Shown here: piece by piece, positions 16,694 to 27,581 of the stretch | How positions within the stretch are numbered: the first letter of the stretch is position 1 | Layout: each line of letters starts with the position of its first letter | Source: Halanaerobium saccharolyticum | Lineage (GTDB): Bacteria; Bacillota; Halanaerobiia; Halanaerobiales; Halanaerobiaceae | Direction: 5' to 3' | DNA length: 52,661 nt | Assembly (NCBI RefSeq): GCF_004362045.1 | Contig: NZ_SNWX01000021.1 | Coordinates: 1 to 52,661, forward strand | Notes under the pieces: generated by a model | What the model was told of the DNA's origin: nothing | The model's input: the letters and a program-made list of their open reading frames with translations, nothing else | Database searches by the model: none | Position numbers and translations under genes: made by a program

Positions 16694-18358
16694 TTAATAT
16701 TTACCAGACCGGAAAATTGAAATCACTAGCAGCAGACCGAGAATTCCTGCAAAAGAATAGCCAATAAACCCCAGAAGGGGTATATTAAAAACAGTCGGTT
16801 CCATATTTGTCTGAATTAATAAAGTAGAACCAATTATCAAGGAGGCAATGATTAAACTCATAGAAAGCCGATTGGAAATTATGTCAATTCTTGAAATGAG
16901 ATTTTCCAGATTAGTATGTCTAAAATTAATAGTAAAATCATCTTCCACAAGTTTGCTTAAAACAGTTTTTAATTGATTATTTAACTCATGTTTCTTACGC
17001 CCAAACTTCCAGATTTCAGAGCCTACTCTGGAGAGAATTTTATTCACCTGCATCCGATCATCTAAAATATCGGAAATAAAACTTTTTCCGACTTCAACTA
17101 CATTAAAATCTGGATCCAGATCCTGTCCAACCCCTTCACTAACTGCAATTGCTCTAAATAATAAAAAGAAGTCTTGAGGCATTCGAATCTGATGTTCATA
17201 AATAAAATACTGCAGATCTTCAAAAACAGCCTTAATTTCAATATTAGCTAAATCACTACCATAATATCGATCAAGAATTTTTTCCATGTCAAGCTGAAAT
17301 CTTCTGCGGTTGAAATCATCTGGCTTACTACCCAGAATTAAGATTACATCCATCAAAACATTTATTTTTTTATTTATCAGGGCATAAAAAAGCAGTGCCA
17401 TTAGATCTCTATCTTCTTCTGTGATCCGGCCTACCATTCCAAAATCAACATAAGCAATAGTTTTCTCCCCGGTTATAAAAATATTACCAGGATGAGGATC
17501 AGCATGAAAAAAACCATTAATCAAAACCTGTCTCATTAAAGCTTTAGCTCCAAGTTCAGCAATAAATTTGTTATGAGGGTGACTCTGGTCAACTTCCCTA
17601 AGTTTCATCCCTTTGATTTCTTCCATAATTAAAACATTAACAGTTGAAATTTCGGAATATACTTCTGGAGCTGTGATATAGGGATTATCAGCAAAATCAC
17701 TGCGGAAACGAATAATGTTGGCCATTTCCCCTTTAAAGTTTAACTCATCTTTAATTGTCCTTTTAAATTCCTGTATAATTTCTAATGGTCTAATTACTGA
17801 GTTAAATAAATTTCTTTCATCAGCCTGTCTGGCCAGATTTTCCATGATCTCTACATCGACACTAATTTTTTTATCAATCCCTGGTCTTTTAACCTTCATA
17901 ATAGCATTTCTGTTATCTTTTAGAACAACTTTATGTGTTTGAGCAATTGAAGCAGCTGCTGCTGCCTCTTTTTCAATTTTAATTATTTCATTTTCAAATT
18001 TATCTTTAAGTTCAATTTTTAAGAATTTTTCTATTTCTTCAAAATCTTCTGGAGGCACTTTATCCTGGAGTTTTCTCATTTCTGCTATAAATACTGGAGG
18101 AAAAACATCAGCTCTGGTACTCAAGAGCTGACCCAATTTAATATACGCTGGACCTAACTCCTGTAAAACTTCTCTAATCCTGACAGCAAGCATTTTACCA
18201 GTTGGTCTTTCTGCAGTATTTATTCTTTTTCTAAAGGGTAAATATTTATTTAAATCTAGCTGAGAAATTATAAAACCAAGCCCATTTTTAACAAGTATCT
18301 GTGCGATTTCACTATAACGTTGAAAATGCCGGTAATGTTTGGGTAAGTTCATATCCAT
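16694..18358 (-). CDS. ABC1/AarF (UbiB-like) protein kinase-like family protein
   Basis: This 554-residue membrane protein belongs to the ABC1/ADCK/UbiB family. It has the QELGPAYIKLGQLLSTRADV motif (the KxGQ signature, about 69-87), an Ala-rich loop AAAAASIAQTHK (about 131-142), the lysine in IMKVKRPG, HADPHPGNIF (about 284-293), and the metal-binding VDFGMVG (about 303). Two transmembrane helices close the protein (about 500-550). UbiB proteins support quinone synthesis in respirers; in a presumably fermentative Bacillota the role is unknown. It sits between secF and recJ, 36 bases before recJ in the other direction of reading. Confidence 0.9.
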   Translation of the reverse strand: MDMNLPKHYRHFQRYSEIAQILVKNGLGFIISQLDLNKYLPFRKRINTAERPTGKMLAVRIREVLQELGPAYIKLGQLLSTRADVFPPVFIAEMRKLQDKVPPEDFEEIEKFLKIELKDKFENEIIKIEKEAAAAASIAQTHKVVLKDNRNAIMKVKRPGIDKKISVDVEIMENLARQADERNLFNSVIRPLEIIQEFKRTIKDELNFKGEMANIIRFRSDFADNPYITAPEVYSEISTVNVLIMEEIKGMKLREVDQSHPHNKFIAELGAKALMRQVLINGFFHADPHPGNIFITGEKTIAYVDFGMVGRITEEDRDLMALLFYALINKKINVLMDVILILGSKPDDFNRRRFQLDMEKILDRYYGSDLANIEIKAVFEDLQYFIYEHQIRMPQDFFLLFRAIAVSEGVGQDLDPDFNVVEVGKSFISDILDDRMQVNKILSRVGSEIWKFGRKKHELNNQLKTVLSKLVEDDFTINFRHTNLENLISRIDIISNRLSMSLIIASLIIGSTLLIQTNMEPTVFNIPLLGFIGYSFAGILGLLLVISIFRSGKY

Positions 18359-18382
18359 ATTATCACAGCCTTTTTTAAAGTT

Positions 18383-18411
18383 AGAAACCCCTCCATGATT
18401 AAGGAGGGGTT
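18383..18411 (-). terminator. Probable terminator after secF
   Basis: A 9-bp perfect stem (AACCCCTCC / GGAGGGGTT, 18386-18394 and 18403-18411) with an 8-base loop lies downstream of secF. The T-tract after it is broken (TTTCTAACTTT), so termination may be partial. Confidence 0.6.
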
Positions 18412-18435
18412 ATAGTCTTGAGTATTTTCTAGTTA

Positions 18436-19296
18436 TTATCTGCTGATTTTTTCCTGCCAGGTCACTAATAAAGGACTGGCTACAAAGATTGAGGAATAAG
18501 TACCAGCAAACATTCCAATAAAGAGAGCCAACATAAATGTCTGAATTGAAGCTCCTCCAAAGAAATAAATAGCTAAAATAGTAATCAAGGTAGTAATAGA
18601 TGTATTAATTGACCTTGGTAAGGTATCAACAACTGCTGTATTAGCCTGTTTTATAAATGGAACTTTATGCATCAGCTTCATATTTTCTCGAATTCTATCA
18701 AAAATAACAATTGTATCATTAATAGAATAACCTATAATTGTTAAAATAGCTGCTACAAAGGGAGTATTTATTTCTCTACCTAAAATAGCAAAAATACCAA
18801 TAGTAATTAAAACATCATGCATTAAAGCAATTATAGATACAGCTGCAAATCTAAACTCAAAACGGAAAGAAATATAGGCAACTATTGCAATAGAAGCTGC
18901 AATTATAGCCAGTAAAGCATTGATTCTTAACTCTCTCCCAATAGTCGGACCAACCATCTCGGATCTAAGCATTTCAGCTGACTTAAATTTATCTTTAATT
19001 GCATTATCAATAGCTACAATTTCTTCCGACTCCAGAGTTTTAGTTCTGATTATTACACCATGTTCACCAGCGGATTCAGCCTGTTGAATTTTGCTATCTG
19101 CTGCTATTTCAATTCTTTCGAGTACATCTCTGACTTGTTCGGCAGTCACATTTTCGGAAAAACTAAATTCTATTAATGTTCCTCCATTAAAATCAATACC
19201 TAAATTTAAACCATTTATTAATAAAAACAATAATCCAATCACAATTACAATAATCGAAATTGTATACCAAATTTTTCTTTTTCCTAAAATATCCAC
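18436..19296 (-). CDS. secF: Protein translocase subunit SecF
   Basis: SecF partners SecD and uses the proton/sodium gradient to complete export through SecYEG. I take the GTG at 19296 as start (286 residues): it has AAGGGG seven bases upstream, and the longer frame runs deep into secD. Features are a first helix near the N-terminus, a periplasmic P1-like domain with GIDFNGGTLIEF, the GPTIGRELR motif, and five C-terminal helices with the SINDTIVIFDRIREN motif. Only four bases separate it from the secD stop codon. Confidence 0.95.
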   Translation of the reverse strand: MDILGKRKIWYTISIIVIVIGLLFLLINGLNLGIDFNGGTLIEFSFSENVTAEQVRDVLERIEIAADSKIQQAESAGEHGVIIRTKTLESEEIVAIDNAIKDKFKSAEMLRSEMVGPTIGRELRINALLAIIAASIAIVAYISFRFEFRFAAVSIIALMHDVLITIGIFAILGREINTPFVAAILTIIGYSINDTIVIFDRIRENMKLMHKVPFIKQANTAVVDTLPRSINTSITTLITILAIYFFGGASIQTFMLALFIGMFAGTYSSIFVASPLLVTWQEKISR

Positions 19297-19300
19297 TTTA

Positions 19301-20509
19301 TTACCCCTTTCTGACCCCGAAAGATTTATTTTCACGTAATAATTTACTGCCAGCAAAAATATCAATTATATTTCTGGTAACAAAAAAGGCAGTAAACATA
19401 CTGACAATAATACCTATACCCAGAGTAACAGCAAAACCTCTAACTGTACCACTGGTAAAATAGGCCAGAATAAGAGCAGTCATAATTGTTGTTACATTAG
19501 CATCAATAATAGTTGTATAAGCTCTTTTAAACCCAGCATCAATAGCTGCTCTAAGTGTTTTACCTGATTTCAACTCGTCTTTTATTCGTTCAAAAATGAT
19601 AATATTCGCATCAACTGCCATACCAATAGAAAGAATTAAACCTGCAATACCAGGTAAAGTTAGTGTTGCCTGTAAGCCTGCCATTGTTCCCATTAAAATC
19701 AGACCATAAATTGCAAGAATTACAGCAGCTAAAACTCCCGGGAACCTATAGTAGAATATCATGTAAATAGCTACTAATAATAATCCCAGAAGCCCAGCTC
19801 TAATACTTTTCTGAATTGAAATTTCTCCAAGAGTAGGCCCAACTGTTCTGGTTTCAATAACTTCAACCGGAACTGGAAGTGCACCTTCTCTAATCAGTAC
19901 AGCATCTTCTCGCGCTTCCTGAATTGATTCATAACCTGTAATTTGACCTCTTTCCTCAATTACAGCCTGAACAGTAGGATTAGTAAGCTGCTCATTATCA
20001 AGATAAATACCGATTTTTTTACCAATATATTGTCTTGTAATATCAGCAAATTTTTCGGATCCCTCTTCAGTTAAAGTAAAAGAAACTACAGGTCTACCAT
20101 ACTGATCATGATCAGCTCGAGCATCCTTGATAGCCTCCCCGGTCATTAAAACCTCACCTTGAGAATTTTTAAAAGTTAGCATAGCAGTCCTACCAATGGT
20201 ATTAATTGCTTCATTGGGGTTATCCACTGCCGGTAGTTCAACAATTATTCGGTTACTCCCCTGGCGCTGGATCAATGGTTCAGTTAATCCAAGCTGATTA
20301 ACCCGCCGCTCAATAACATTTACAATTCCACTCATAACAGTGTCATTTATTTCTCTTTCTTCTGTAGGTTGAGCCTGTAAAACTATATGGGCTCCTCCCT
20401 GTAGATCAAGTCCTAAATTTATGCCGTGCTGAAGATATAAAAAGGCAGCAAAGGCAATTATAGCTAAAATAATAATTAATTTAATTCTTCTTTTTTGTTT
20501 ATACCTCAT
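19301..20509 (-). CDS. secD: Protein translocase subunit SecD
   Basis: This membrane subunit of the SecDF export motor has 402 residues. There is one N-terminal helix (about 9-25), the D1 motif GINLGLDLQGGAHIVL (about 29-44), a compact periplasmic domain typical of short Bacillota SecD, the GPTLGEISIQ motif (about 217), then five helices with GMAVDANIIIFERIKDEL (about 304-320). It is followed at once by secF. Unlike the usual yajC-secD order, lepB lies between yajC and this gene. Confidence 0.96.
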   Translation of the reverse strand: MRYKQKRRIKLIIILAIIAFAAFLYLQHGINLGLDLQGGAHIVLQAQPTEEREINDTVMSGIVNVIERRVNQLGLTEPLIQRQGSNRIIVELPAVDNPNEAINTIGRTAMLTFKNSQGEVLMTGEAIKDARADHDQYGRPVVSFTLTEEGSEKFADITRQYIGKKIGIYLDNEQLTNPTVQAVIEERGQITGYESIQEAREDAVLIREGALPVPVEVIETRTVGPTLGEISIQKSIRAGLLGLLLVAIYMIFYYRFPGVLAAVILAIYGLILMGTMAGLQATLTLPGIAGLILSIGMAVDANIIIFERIKDELKSGKTLRAAIDAGFKRAYTTIIDANVTTIMTALILAYFTSGTVRGFAVTLGIGIIVSMFTAFFVTRNIIDIFAGSKLLRENKSFGVRKG

Positions 20510-20538
20510 TAAATAAATGTCCTCCTAACAATAAGCAA

Positions 20539-21084
20539 TTAATTTTCGAATGATAAATTATAATTCTGATGATCAATGATTCTCATTTCAGTCAAAGGCC
20601 AGTAAACCCAGAAAGCTTTGCCTGAAATATCTTCATATTCAACAAACCCCACAATACTGGAAAATCTGCTGTCAGCACTATGGTTCCTATTATCCCCTAA
20701 AACAAAAACACTTTTTTTGGGCACTTCATACGGACCAAAATCTCCAATCATCTTTTCTGGCAGATAGTTTTCCTTGATGGCTTCTCCATTGATATAAGTG
20801 GTCCCATTTTTAATATAGACAGTATCACCCGGGATACCTATAACTCTTTTAATATATTTCTTATCAGGAGCCCCATCAGGTGTAAATACTATTATATCTC
20901 CTCTTTCAGGTGGATGAAATCTGTAAATAAATTTATTAACAAATAATCTTTCTCCATCCTGAAGTGTATTAGCCATTGACCTTCCATCTACTACAAATGA
21001 CTGGGCCACAAATGTAATAATAAAGAAGGCCAGTATTCCTGCTATTACTAAAGATTGCAAAAACTCTTTAATTGCATTTTTCAC
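20539..21084 (-). CDS. lepB: Signal peptidase I
   Basis: This membrane serine protease cleaves signal peptides of exported proteins. I prefer the GTG at 21084 (181 residues) because GGGGG lies seven bases upstream; a TTG seven codons earlier is the alternative. There is one transmembrane anchor (about 8-30), the catalytic serine in DGRSMANTL (about 36-44), the catalytic lysine in KKYIKRVIGIPGD (about 76-88), and the box E motif LGDNRNHSADSR (about 131-142). It lies inside the yajC-secD-secF export group, which makes functional sense but is an uncommon place. Confidence 0.95.
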   Translation of the reverse strand: MKNAIKEFLQSLVIAGILAFFIITFVAQSFVVDGRSMANTLQDGERLFVNKFIYRFHPPERGDIIVFTPDGAPDKKYIKRVIGIPGDTVYIKNGTTYINGEAIKENYLPEKMIGDFGPYEVPKKSVFVLGDNRNHSADSRFSSIVGFVEYEDISGKAFWVYWPLTEMRIIDHQNYNLSFEN

Positions 21085-21114
21085 ATTATTTCCCCCAGTT
21101 CTCAACTAAATAAA

Positions 21115-21435
21115 TTATTCCTTTTCTTTTTCTGTTTCTGTTTCATCAGTATTTTCTATCTTTTTACTGCTGTCACTTTTTTCTTCGACTCTTGAAATAG
21201 CACTTTTAACAAAATCAATATCAACATTGGAAGAAACTCTGACTCTAATATTGTTTTCTTTAAGCTTAATTATTTTACCTTTAATTCCACCTATAGTAAC
21301 AATCTTATCACCAACACTAAGGTTCTCCAACATGTTCTGATGTTCTTTTTTCTGTTTTTGTTGAGGTCTGATTAAAAAGAACCAAAAAATACCGAAAATT
21401 AAGACCCATGGTAAAATCGCGTATAAATATTCCAT
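21115..21435 (-). CDS. yajC: Preprotein translocase accessory protein YajC
   Basis: This small membrane protein associates with SecDF. The 106 residues start with one transmembrane helix (about 3-22) and the PQQKQKKEHQ signature, followed by VGDKIVTIGGIKGKI. The C-terminal 25 residues are a charged Glu/Lys/Ser tail. It has an AGGAGG site and is 103 bases downstream of tgt, the normal tgt-yajC order. Confidence 0.94.
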   Translation of the reverse strand: MEYLYAILPWVLIFGIFWFFLIRPQQKQKKEHQNMLENLSVGDKIVTIGGIKGKIIKLKENNIRVRVSSNVDIDFVKSAISRVEEKSDSSKKIENTDETETEKEKE

Positions 21436-21538
21436 TAAATATCCTCCTAATTAATTTTTTGCTCTCATAACTAATTCAACAATAATTACAATATTCCTGC
21501 TAAATGAGAAATATTATTTTAAAAAGAATGAAAATCTT

Positions 21539-23696
<2,158 letters not shown>

Positions 23697-23740
23697 TTAA
23701 AAATTACCTCCAAAATCATTTAACTAAATCAAATAATTAA

Positions 23741-24748
23741 TTATTGATTATTCTGTTGGATATTTAGATGTTGATAGGCCTTTGCTGTTGCAACTCTACC
23801 TCTGGGAGTTCTTTCTAAAAACCCGAGCTGCAGGAGATAGGGCTCATAAACATCTTCGATCGTTTCAGTTTCTTCACTAATCGCAGCTGCCAGTGTATTT
23901 AATCCAACCGGGCCACCACTAAACTTAAGCATAATTGTTTTCAACAACTTATGATCAATTCTATCCAGCCCCAGTTCATCGATCTCAAGCAGTTTTAAAG
24001 CAGCATCCACAACTTCCCTGTTAATTATACCATCTGCTTTTACTTCTGCAAAATCTCTTACTCGTTTTAAGAGACGATTGGCAATTCTGGGAGTTCCCCG
24101 GGAACGACGAGCTATCTCCAGTGCTCCATGATCAACAATTTCTATATTCAAAATATCTGCTGATCTAATGACAATTTCCTGCAGCTCATTTTGATCATAA
24201 AATTCTAATCTATTGATCACACCAAATCTATCTCTCAAAGGAGAACTAAGTCTGCCAGCTTTAGTAGTAGCTCCTACCAGAGTAAATGGTGCCAGATCAA
24301 GCCTGACTGAACGAGCACTTGGCCCCTTACCAATAATTATATCCAGACAGTAATCCTCCATAGCAGGATATAAGACCTCTTCTACAATCTTATTTAAACG
24401 GTGAATCTCATCAATAAACAGGACATCACTGGGCTGTAAATTTGTCAGGATAGAGGCCAGGTCTCCAGGTCGCTCAATCGCCGGGCCTGATGTCTGATGA
24501 ATATTTACATGTAATTCATTTGCTATAATATTGGCCAGGGTAGTTTTCCCCAGACCAGGTGGCCCATAGAGCATTACATGGTCAAGAGCTTCCTTGCGGT
24601 CACGAGCAGCCTGGATGAAAATCTTCAATTTTTCTTTAGATTTACTCTGACCAACATATTCTTCCAGGTTGAGAGGTCGTAACCCCTTATCAATAGAATT
24701 ATCATCCTTTTTTTGTTTGGGAGAAACAACTCTTCTTTCATTTTCCAT
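23741..24748 (-). CDS. ruvB: Holliday junction branch migration ATPase RuvB
   Basis: RuvB is the hexameric AAA+ motor that drives branch migration with RuvA. Its 335 residues contain Walker [10 protein letters not shown] (about 61-69), Walker [10 protein letters not shown] (about 108-116), sensor 1 GATTKAG and the arginine finger region SPLRDRFG, then a C-terminal winged helix (about 260-330). It starts three bases after the ruvA stop codon. Confidence 0.98.
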   Translation of the reverse strand: MENERRVVSPKQKKDDNSIDKGLRPLNLEEYVGQSKSKEKLKIFIQAARDRKEALDHVMLYGPPGLGKTTLANIIANELHVNIHQTSGPAIERPGDLASILTNLQPSDVLFIDEIHRLNKIVEEVLYPAMEDYCLDIIIGKGPSARSVRLDLAPFTLVGATTKAGRLSSPLRDRFGVINRLEFYDQNELQEIVIRSADILNIEIVDHGALEIARRSRGTPRIANRLLKRVRDFAEVKADGIINREVVDAALKLLEIDELGLDRIDHKLLKTIMLKFSGGPVGLNTLAAAISEETETIEDVYEPYLLQLGFLERTPRGRVATAKAYQHLNIQQNNQ

Positions 24749-24750
24749 TA

Positions 24751-25356
24751 TTATCTCTCCTTACCAAGCTGACTTAAAGTTAATCTGATTTTCTCAGAAA
24801 GGTCCACTTCCTCATTAAATTCTACTTCTCTCAGAGCATTATTTATCTCTGAAATTTTATAACCTAAAGCTGTCAGAGCATCTACGATATCCTGTCGTTC
24901 TTCCTCAGAGGCAAAATCTTCCTCTTCAGCTTGACCATTTTTACTCTGCAGATAAGCAAAGTCTTCTAATTTACTCTGCAGTTCTAAAATCAACCTCTGA
25001 GCAGTTTTAGGCCCAATACCAGAAATTTCTTTCAAAACACCTTCACTTTTCTGCATGATGGCAGAAATAAATCTGGAAGCAGGCATTGTATTAATTATAT
25101 TTAAACCAGCACTGGGACCAATACCATTAACAGTTATTAAGATTTCAAATAATTCTTTGCCCATTTTCTCAGGGAAAGCAAATAACTTTAATGTATCTTC
25201 TCTCACATAAGTGTATGTAAAAACTTCTATTTCTTCCCCAATTCTGGGCTGCCTTTTAAAGCCTGCCAGCTCTAACTCATAACCAACTCCATTATTTTTT
25301 AATATAATTTTTGTGCTTTCAGAGTCAATTACCTCTCCCTCTAAATAGCCAATCAT
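24751..25356 (-). CDS. ruvA: Holliday junction DNA-binding protein RuvA
   Basis: RuvA binds four-way junctions as a tetramer and loads RuvB. The start at 25356 (201 residues, MIGYLEGEV) has a GGAGG site and overlaps the ruvC stop codon as ATGA. The order is an OB-fold (1-62), paired helix-hairpin-helix motifs ([12 protein letters not shown] and [13 protein letters not shown]), an acidic linker, and a C-terminal three-helix RuvB-binding domain (ALTALGYK). Confidence 0.97.
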   Translation of the reverse strand: MIGYLEGEVIDSESTKIILKNNGVGYELELAGFKRQPRIGEEIEVFTYTYVREDTLKLFAFPEKMGKELFEILITVNGIGPSAGLNIINTMPASRFISAIMQKSEGVLKEISGIGPKTAQRLILELQSKLEDFAYLQSKNGQAEEEDFASEEERQDIVDALTALGYKISEINNALREVEFNEEVDLSEKIRLTLSQLGKER

Positions 25357-25850
25357 AATCTTTCCTCCCATCCAGAATGAGCACTGTAAACATGGCCGTG
25401 ACAGATAGAGATAGCCAGGGCATCAGCCGCATCATCTGGTCTTGGTATTTCAGATAAATTGAGCAGAGATTTTACCATCTGCTGCACCTGCATTTTATCA
25501 GCTCTTCCATAGCCTACTACTGCCTGTTTGATCTGCAGCGGAGTATATTCGGCCACTTTTATCCCGGCCTGAGAACCTGCCAGCAAAATTACCCCTCTAG
25601 CCTGACCAACCACAATTGCTGTTTTGACATTTTTATTAAAAAATAATTCTTCTACTGCCATTTCTTCTGGTTCAAACTCTTTTATTAAAGCTTCAATATT
25701 TCTATGAATAATTTCCAGTCTTTCTACATCACTTTTGTCAGCTGAAGTTTTGATAACTCCATATTCTAAAACCTCAAAGTGATTTGTTTCTTTATCTACC
25801 AGGGCATAACCAATAGTTGCCAGCCCCGGATCAATACCTAAAATTCGCAA
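25353..25850 (-). CDS. ruvC: Crossover junction endodeoxyribonuclease RuvC
   Basis: RuvC resolves Holliday junctions. I place the start at the TTG at 25850 (165 residues), seven bases after GGGG, which gives the family N-terminus RILGIDPGLATIGYA. The longer frame starts upstream of the predicted transcription start. Catalytic acids are D7 (GIDPG), the glutamate in AVEELFF (about 66), and the aspartates in DDAADALA (about 138-145). It leads a long operon (ruvCAB-queA-tgt-yajC-lepB-secDF). Confidence 0.96.
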   Translation of the reverse strand: MRILGIDPGLATIGYALVDKETNHFEVLEYGVIKTSADKSDVERLEIIHRNIEALIKEFEPEEMAVEELFFNKNVKTAIVVGQARGVILLAGSQAGIKVAEYTPLQIKQAVVGYGRADKMQVQQMVKSLLNLSEIPRPDDAADALAISICHGHVYSAHSGWEERL

Positions 25851-25865
25851 ATGCCACACCCCATT

Positions 25866-25879
25866 CAAACTAATGTTTG
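25866..25879. promoter_or_regulatory. Degenerate LexA (SOS)-like box at the ruvC promoter
   Basis: The palindrome CAAACTAATGTTTG overlaps the predicted transcription start. It differs from the Gram-positive SOS consensus CGAAC-N4-GTTCG by one symmetric change in each half and fits the core at the other fixed positions. ruvAB belong to the LexA regulon in several bacteria, so SOS control is plausible but not proven. Confidence 0.45.
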
Positions 25880-25884
25880 AAATA

Positions 25885-25893
25885 ATTATATCA
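25885..25893 (-). promoter_or_regulatory. ruvC operon promoter (extended -10)
   Basis: TGATATAAT is an extended -10 element with a perfect TATAAT (25885-25890). No good -35 hexamer is seen at 16-18 bases. The predicted start is near 25878, about 28 bases before the ruvC TTG. Confidence 0.6.
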
Positions 25894-25911
25894 CACATAA
25901 TAAATTATTAA

Positions 25912-25944
25912 AACAAAAAAATAAAGACACTGCTGAACAGTGCC
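25912..25944 (-). terminator. Terminator of yebC
   Basis: A 7-bp stem (GGCACTG / CAGTGTC, one G-U pair) with a 5-base loop is followed on the minus strand by TTTATTTTTTT. Confidence 0.88.
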
Positions 25945-26002
25945 CTTATTAAAATCTAAATCTATTTTATAACAAATTAATTAAAATTAGATTAACTTTT
26001 AA

Positions 26003-26767
26003 TTAATCTTCTTCAGCTTCTATTTCGGCTCTTATATCTTCTGGAATATTAAAATTAGAATATAAATCCTGAATATCATCATGATCTTCTAACTGATCAA
26101 TTAACCTCAACATCTTTTTGGCATCACTCTTATCTAAAGTAACCTCATTATCAGGAATCATGGCTAAATCTGCTGATTCAAATTCATAACCTGCTTCTTC
26201 CAGAGCTTCTCTGGCAGATTCATAATTACCTGGATCAGTATAAATAACAGCTTCTTCTTCTCCATATTCTAAATCTTCTGCTCCAGCTTCTAATGCTTCT
26301 AATAATAATTCTTCTTCTCCAACCTCAAAGTCATTGAGATCAATTACAAGTTCACCTTTACGCTGAAACATCCAGGAAACACAACCATTAGAACCTAGAT
26401 TACCACCATTTTTATCAAGAATATGACGCACTTCAGAAGCAGTTCTATTTCTATTATCTGTCATAATATCAAGATATAAGGCAACTCCGCCTGGTCCATA
26501 ACCTTCATAAACAAAAGACTCGTAAGTCATACCTTCTAAATTACCTGTACCACGTTTAATTGCTCTCTCAATATTATCATTCGGCATATTATTATCTTTA
26601 GCTTTTTGAATAGCCATTCTGAGATCTGCATTCATTTCTGGATCTCCGCCACCTTCTCTGGCAGCTACAGCTATTTTACGACTTAATTTAGAAAACAATT
26701 TACCTCTTCGCTTATCTTCTTTTTGCTTTTTATGCTTTATATTAGCCCACTTGGAATGTCCGGCCAT
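26003..26767 (-). CDS. YebC/PmpR family protein
   Basis: YebC proteins have been described as DNA-binding regulators, and more recently as factors that relieve ribosome stalling at proline stretches; which role applies here is unknown. The 254 residues start with MAGHSKWANIKHKK, the family signature, and contain the three-domain pattern with acidic C-terminal third (EELLLEALEAGAEDLE). It has its own promoter and terminator, so it appears to be monocistronic, just upstream of ruvCAB, a common location. Confidence 0.95.
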   Translation of the reverse strand: MAGHSKWANIKHKKQKEDKRRGKLFSKLSRKIAVAAREGGGDPEMNADLRMAIQKAKDNNMPNDNIERAIKRGTGNLEGMTYESFVYEGYGPGGVALYLDIMTDNRNRTASEVRHILDKNGGNLGSNGCVSWMFQRKGELVIDLNDFEVGEEELLLEALEAGAEDLEYGEEEAVIYTDPGNYESAREALEEAGYEFESADLAMIPDNEVTLDKSDAKKMLRLIDQLEDHDDIQDLYSNFNIPEDIRAEIEAEED

Positions 26768-26818
26768 ATAATAACCCTCCTTAGATCAGATTACACTTCT
26801 TCAATCAGTTTGCAGTTT

Positions 26819-26847
26819 ATTGTACCATAAATTTTATCATTTTTCAA
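26819..26847 (-). promoter_or_regulatory. yebC promoter
   Basis: TTGAAA (26842-26847) and TACAAT (26819-26824) are spaced by 17 bases. The -35 overlaps the last codons of the XRE gene. Confidence 0.75.
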
Positions 26848-27181
26848 TATTATGAGTCTCTAAAATATTTGTTAAATCTTTAAGTAAAGTATAGATCATC
26901 TCTAATTCTTTTTCATCTCTATTTAAAAGTAAATCAGTGATATTTGAAATCTTAATACTGGCCTCCGAACTCAAATTATAATTAATTAGTAATTTATCAA
27001 CTCCAACGTCAAGAGCATCAGCGATATTTAATAAGGATTTTAATGATGGCTCCTTTTCTCCTCTTTCCACCTGACCAATATATGTATAATGCAGACCAGC
27101 CTTTTCGCCCAGATTTTCCTGTGTTAAGTCCTTTATTTTTCGGTATTCTTTAATCTTTTTCCCAATATATTCTTTTTGCAT
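26837..27181 (-). CDS. XRE-family helix-turn-helix regulator
   Basis: This is a small DNA-binding protein of 114 residues from the ATG at 27181 (AGAGGTG six bases upstream). The HTH_3 domain spans about 5-62, with LTQENLGEKAGLHYTYIGQVERGEKEPS typical of the SinR/Xre group (quoted by its ends LTQENLGEKAG and ERGEKEPS). The C-terminal 50 residues are helical and probably form the oligomerisation part. Its promoter region carries three helically phased repeats that may be its own operators. It lies between an unknown two-gene unit and yebC. Its target genes cannot be read from sequence. Confidence 0.85.
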   Translation of the reverse strand: MQKEYIGKKIKEYRKIKDLTQENLGEKAGLHYTYIGQVERGEKEPSLKSLLNIADALDVGVDKLLINYNLSSEASIKISNITDLLLNRDEKELEMIYTLLKDLTNILETHNIEK

Positions 27182-27238
27182 TCTGCTCACCTCTAATATA
27201 TATCTTAAAGTTTAGAGCAGCTGTTTTGAAGATAATAT

Positions 27239-27290
27239 AAGTATTATAATCAAGTAAATAGGTATTATTAAAGCATTTAAGTATTTTAAG
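27239..27290 (-). promoter_or_regulatory. Promoter region of the XRE gene with three operator-like repeats
   Basis: GTATTATAA (27241), GTATTATTA (27262) and GTATTTTAA (27281) recur at 21 and 19 bases, close to two DNA turns. On the minus strand a TATAAT (27243-27248) with a weak -35 TTTAAT (27267-27272, 18-base spacer) sits within the first two repeats. Binding there would block RNA polymerase, which suggests autoregulation. Confidence 0.45.
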
Positions 27291-27329
27291 AGGCTTTTTA
27301 TCCAGTTCATAAGAGTCATAGTCTAATAA

Positions 27330-27360
27330 TCAAAAAACCACAGCCAGTTAGCTATGGTTT
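27330..27360 (-). terminator. Terminator after the two small unknown genes
   Basis: A 10-bp stem (AAACCATAGC / GCTGTGGTTT, one G-U pair) with a 6-base loop is followed by TTTG on the minus strand. Confidence 0.8.
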
Positions 27361-27371
27361 TGAAAAATTAT

Positions 27372-27581
27372 TTATTGATGTGCCTTCAAATCATGGATTA
27401 AAGAAATTAATTTTTCTTTACCACCATTATTCCAAGCTTCTATAAAATTAACAATTTTTTCCCTGTCATAGTTATTTAAGTTTTCTCCCAGAGAATCTAA
27501 ATCATGATGATCCAGGTCTTTCATTAAATCTATAGCTTTTTTAAGAGGATACTGAATTTTATAATATATCTGATCAACCAT
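27372..27581 (-). CDS. Unknown 69-residue protein B
   Basis: I do not recognise this protein. It is 69 residues, hydrophilic and mainly helical in appearance, with His/Asp-rich stretches (DLDHHDLDSL) and no signal peptide, membrane segment or cysteine. Its ATG overlaps the end of the preceding small gene by 8 bases and has GGAGGAG seven bases upstream, so coupled translation is likely and the gene is probably real. It is followed by a terminator. Confidence 0.7.
   Translation of the reverse strand: MVDQIYYKIQYPLKKAIDLMKDLDHHDLDSLGENLNNYDREKIVNFIEAWNNGGKEKLISLIHDLKAHQ

Noticed and set aside
25851-25898. Longer N-terminus for RuvC
   Set aside because: It would include the predicted transcription start and lacks the conserved N-terminal sequence, which begins at the TTG.
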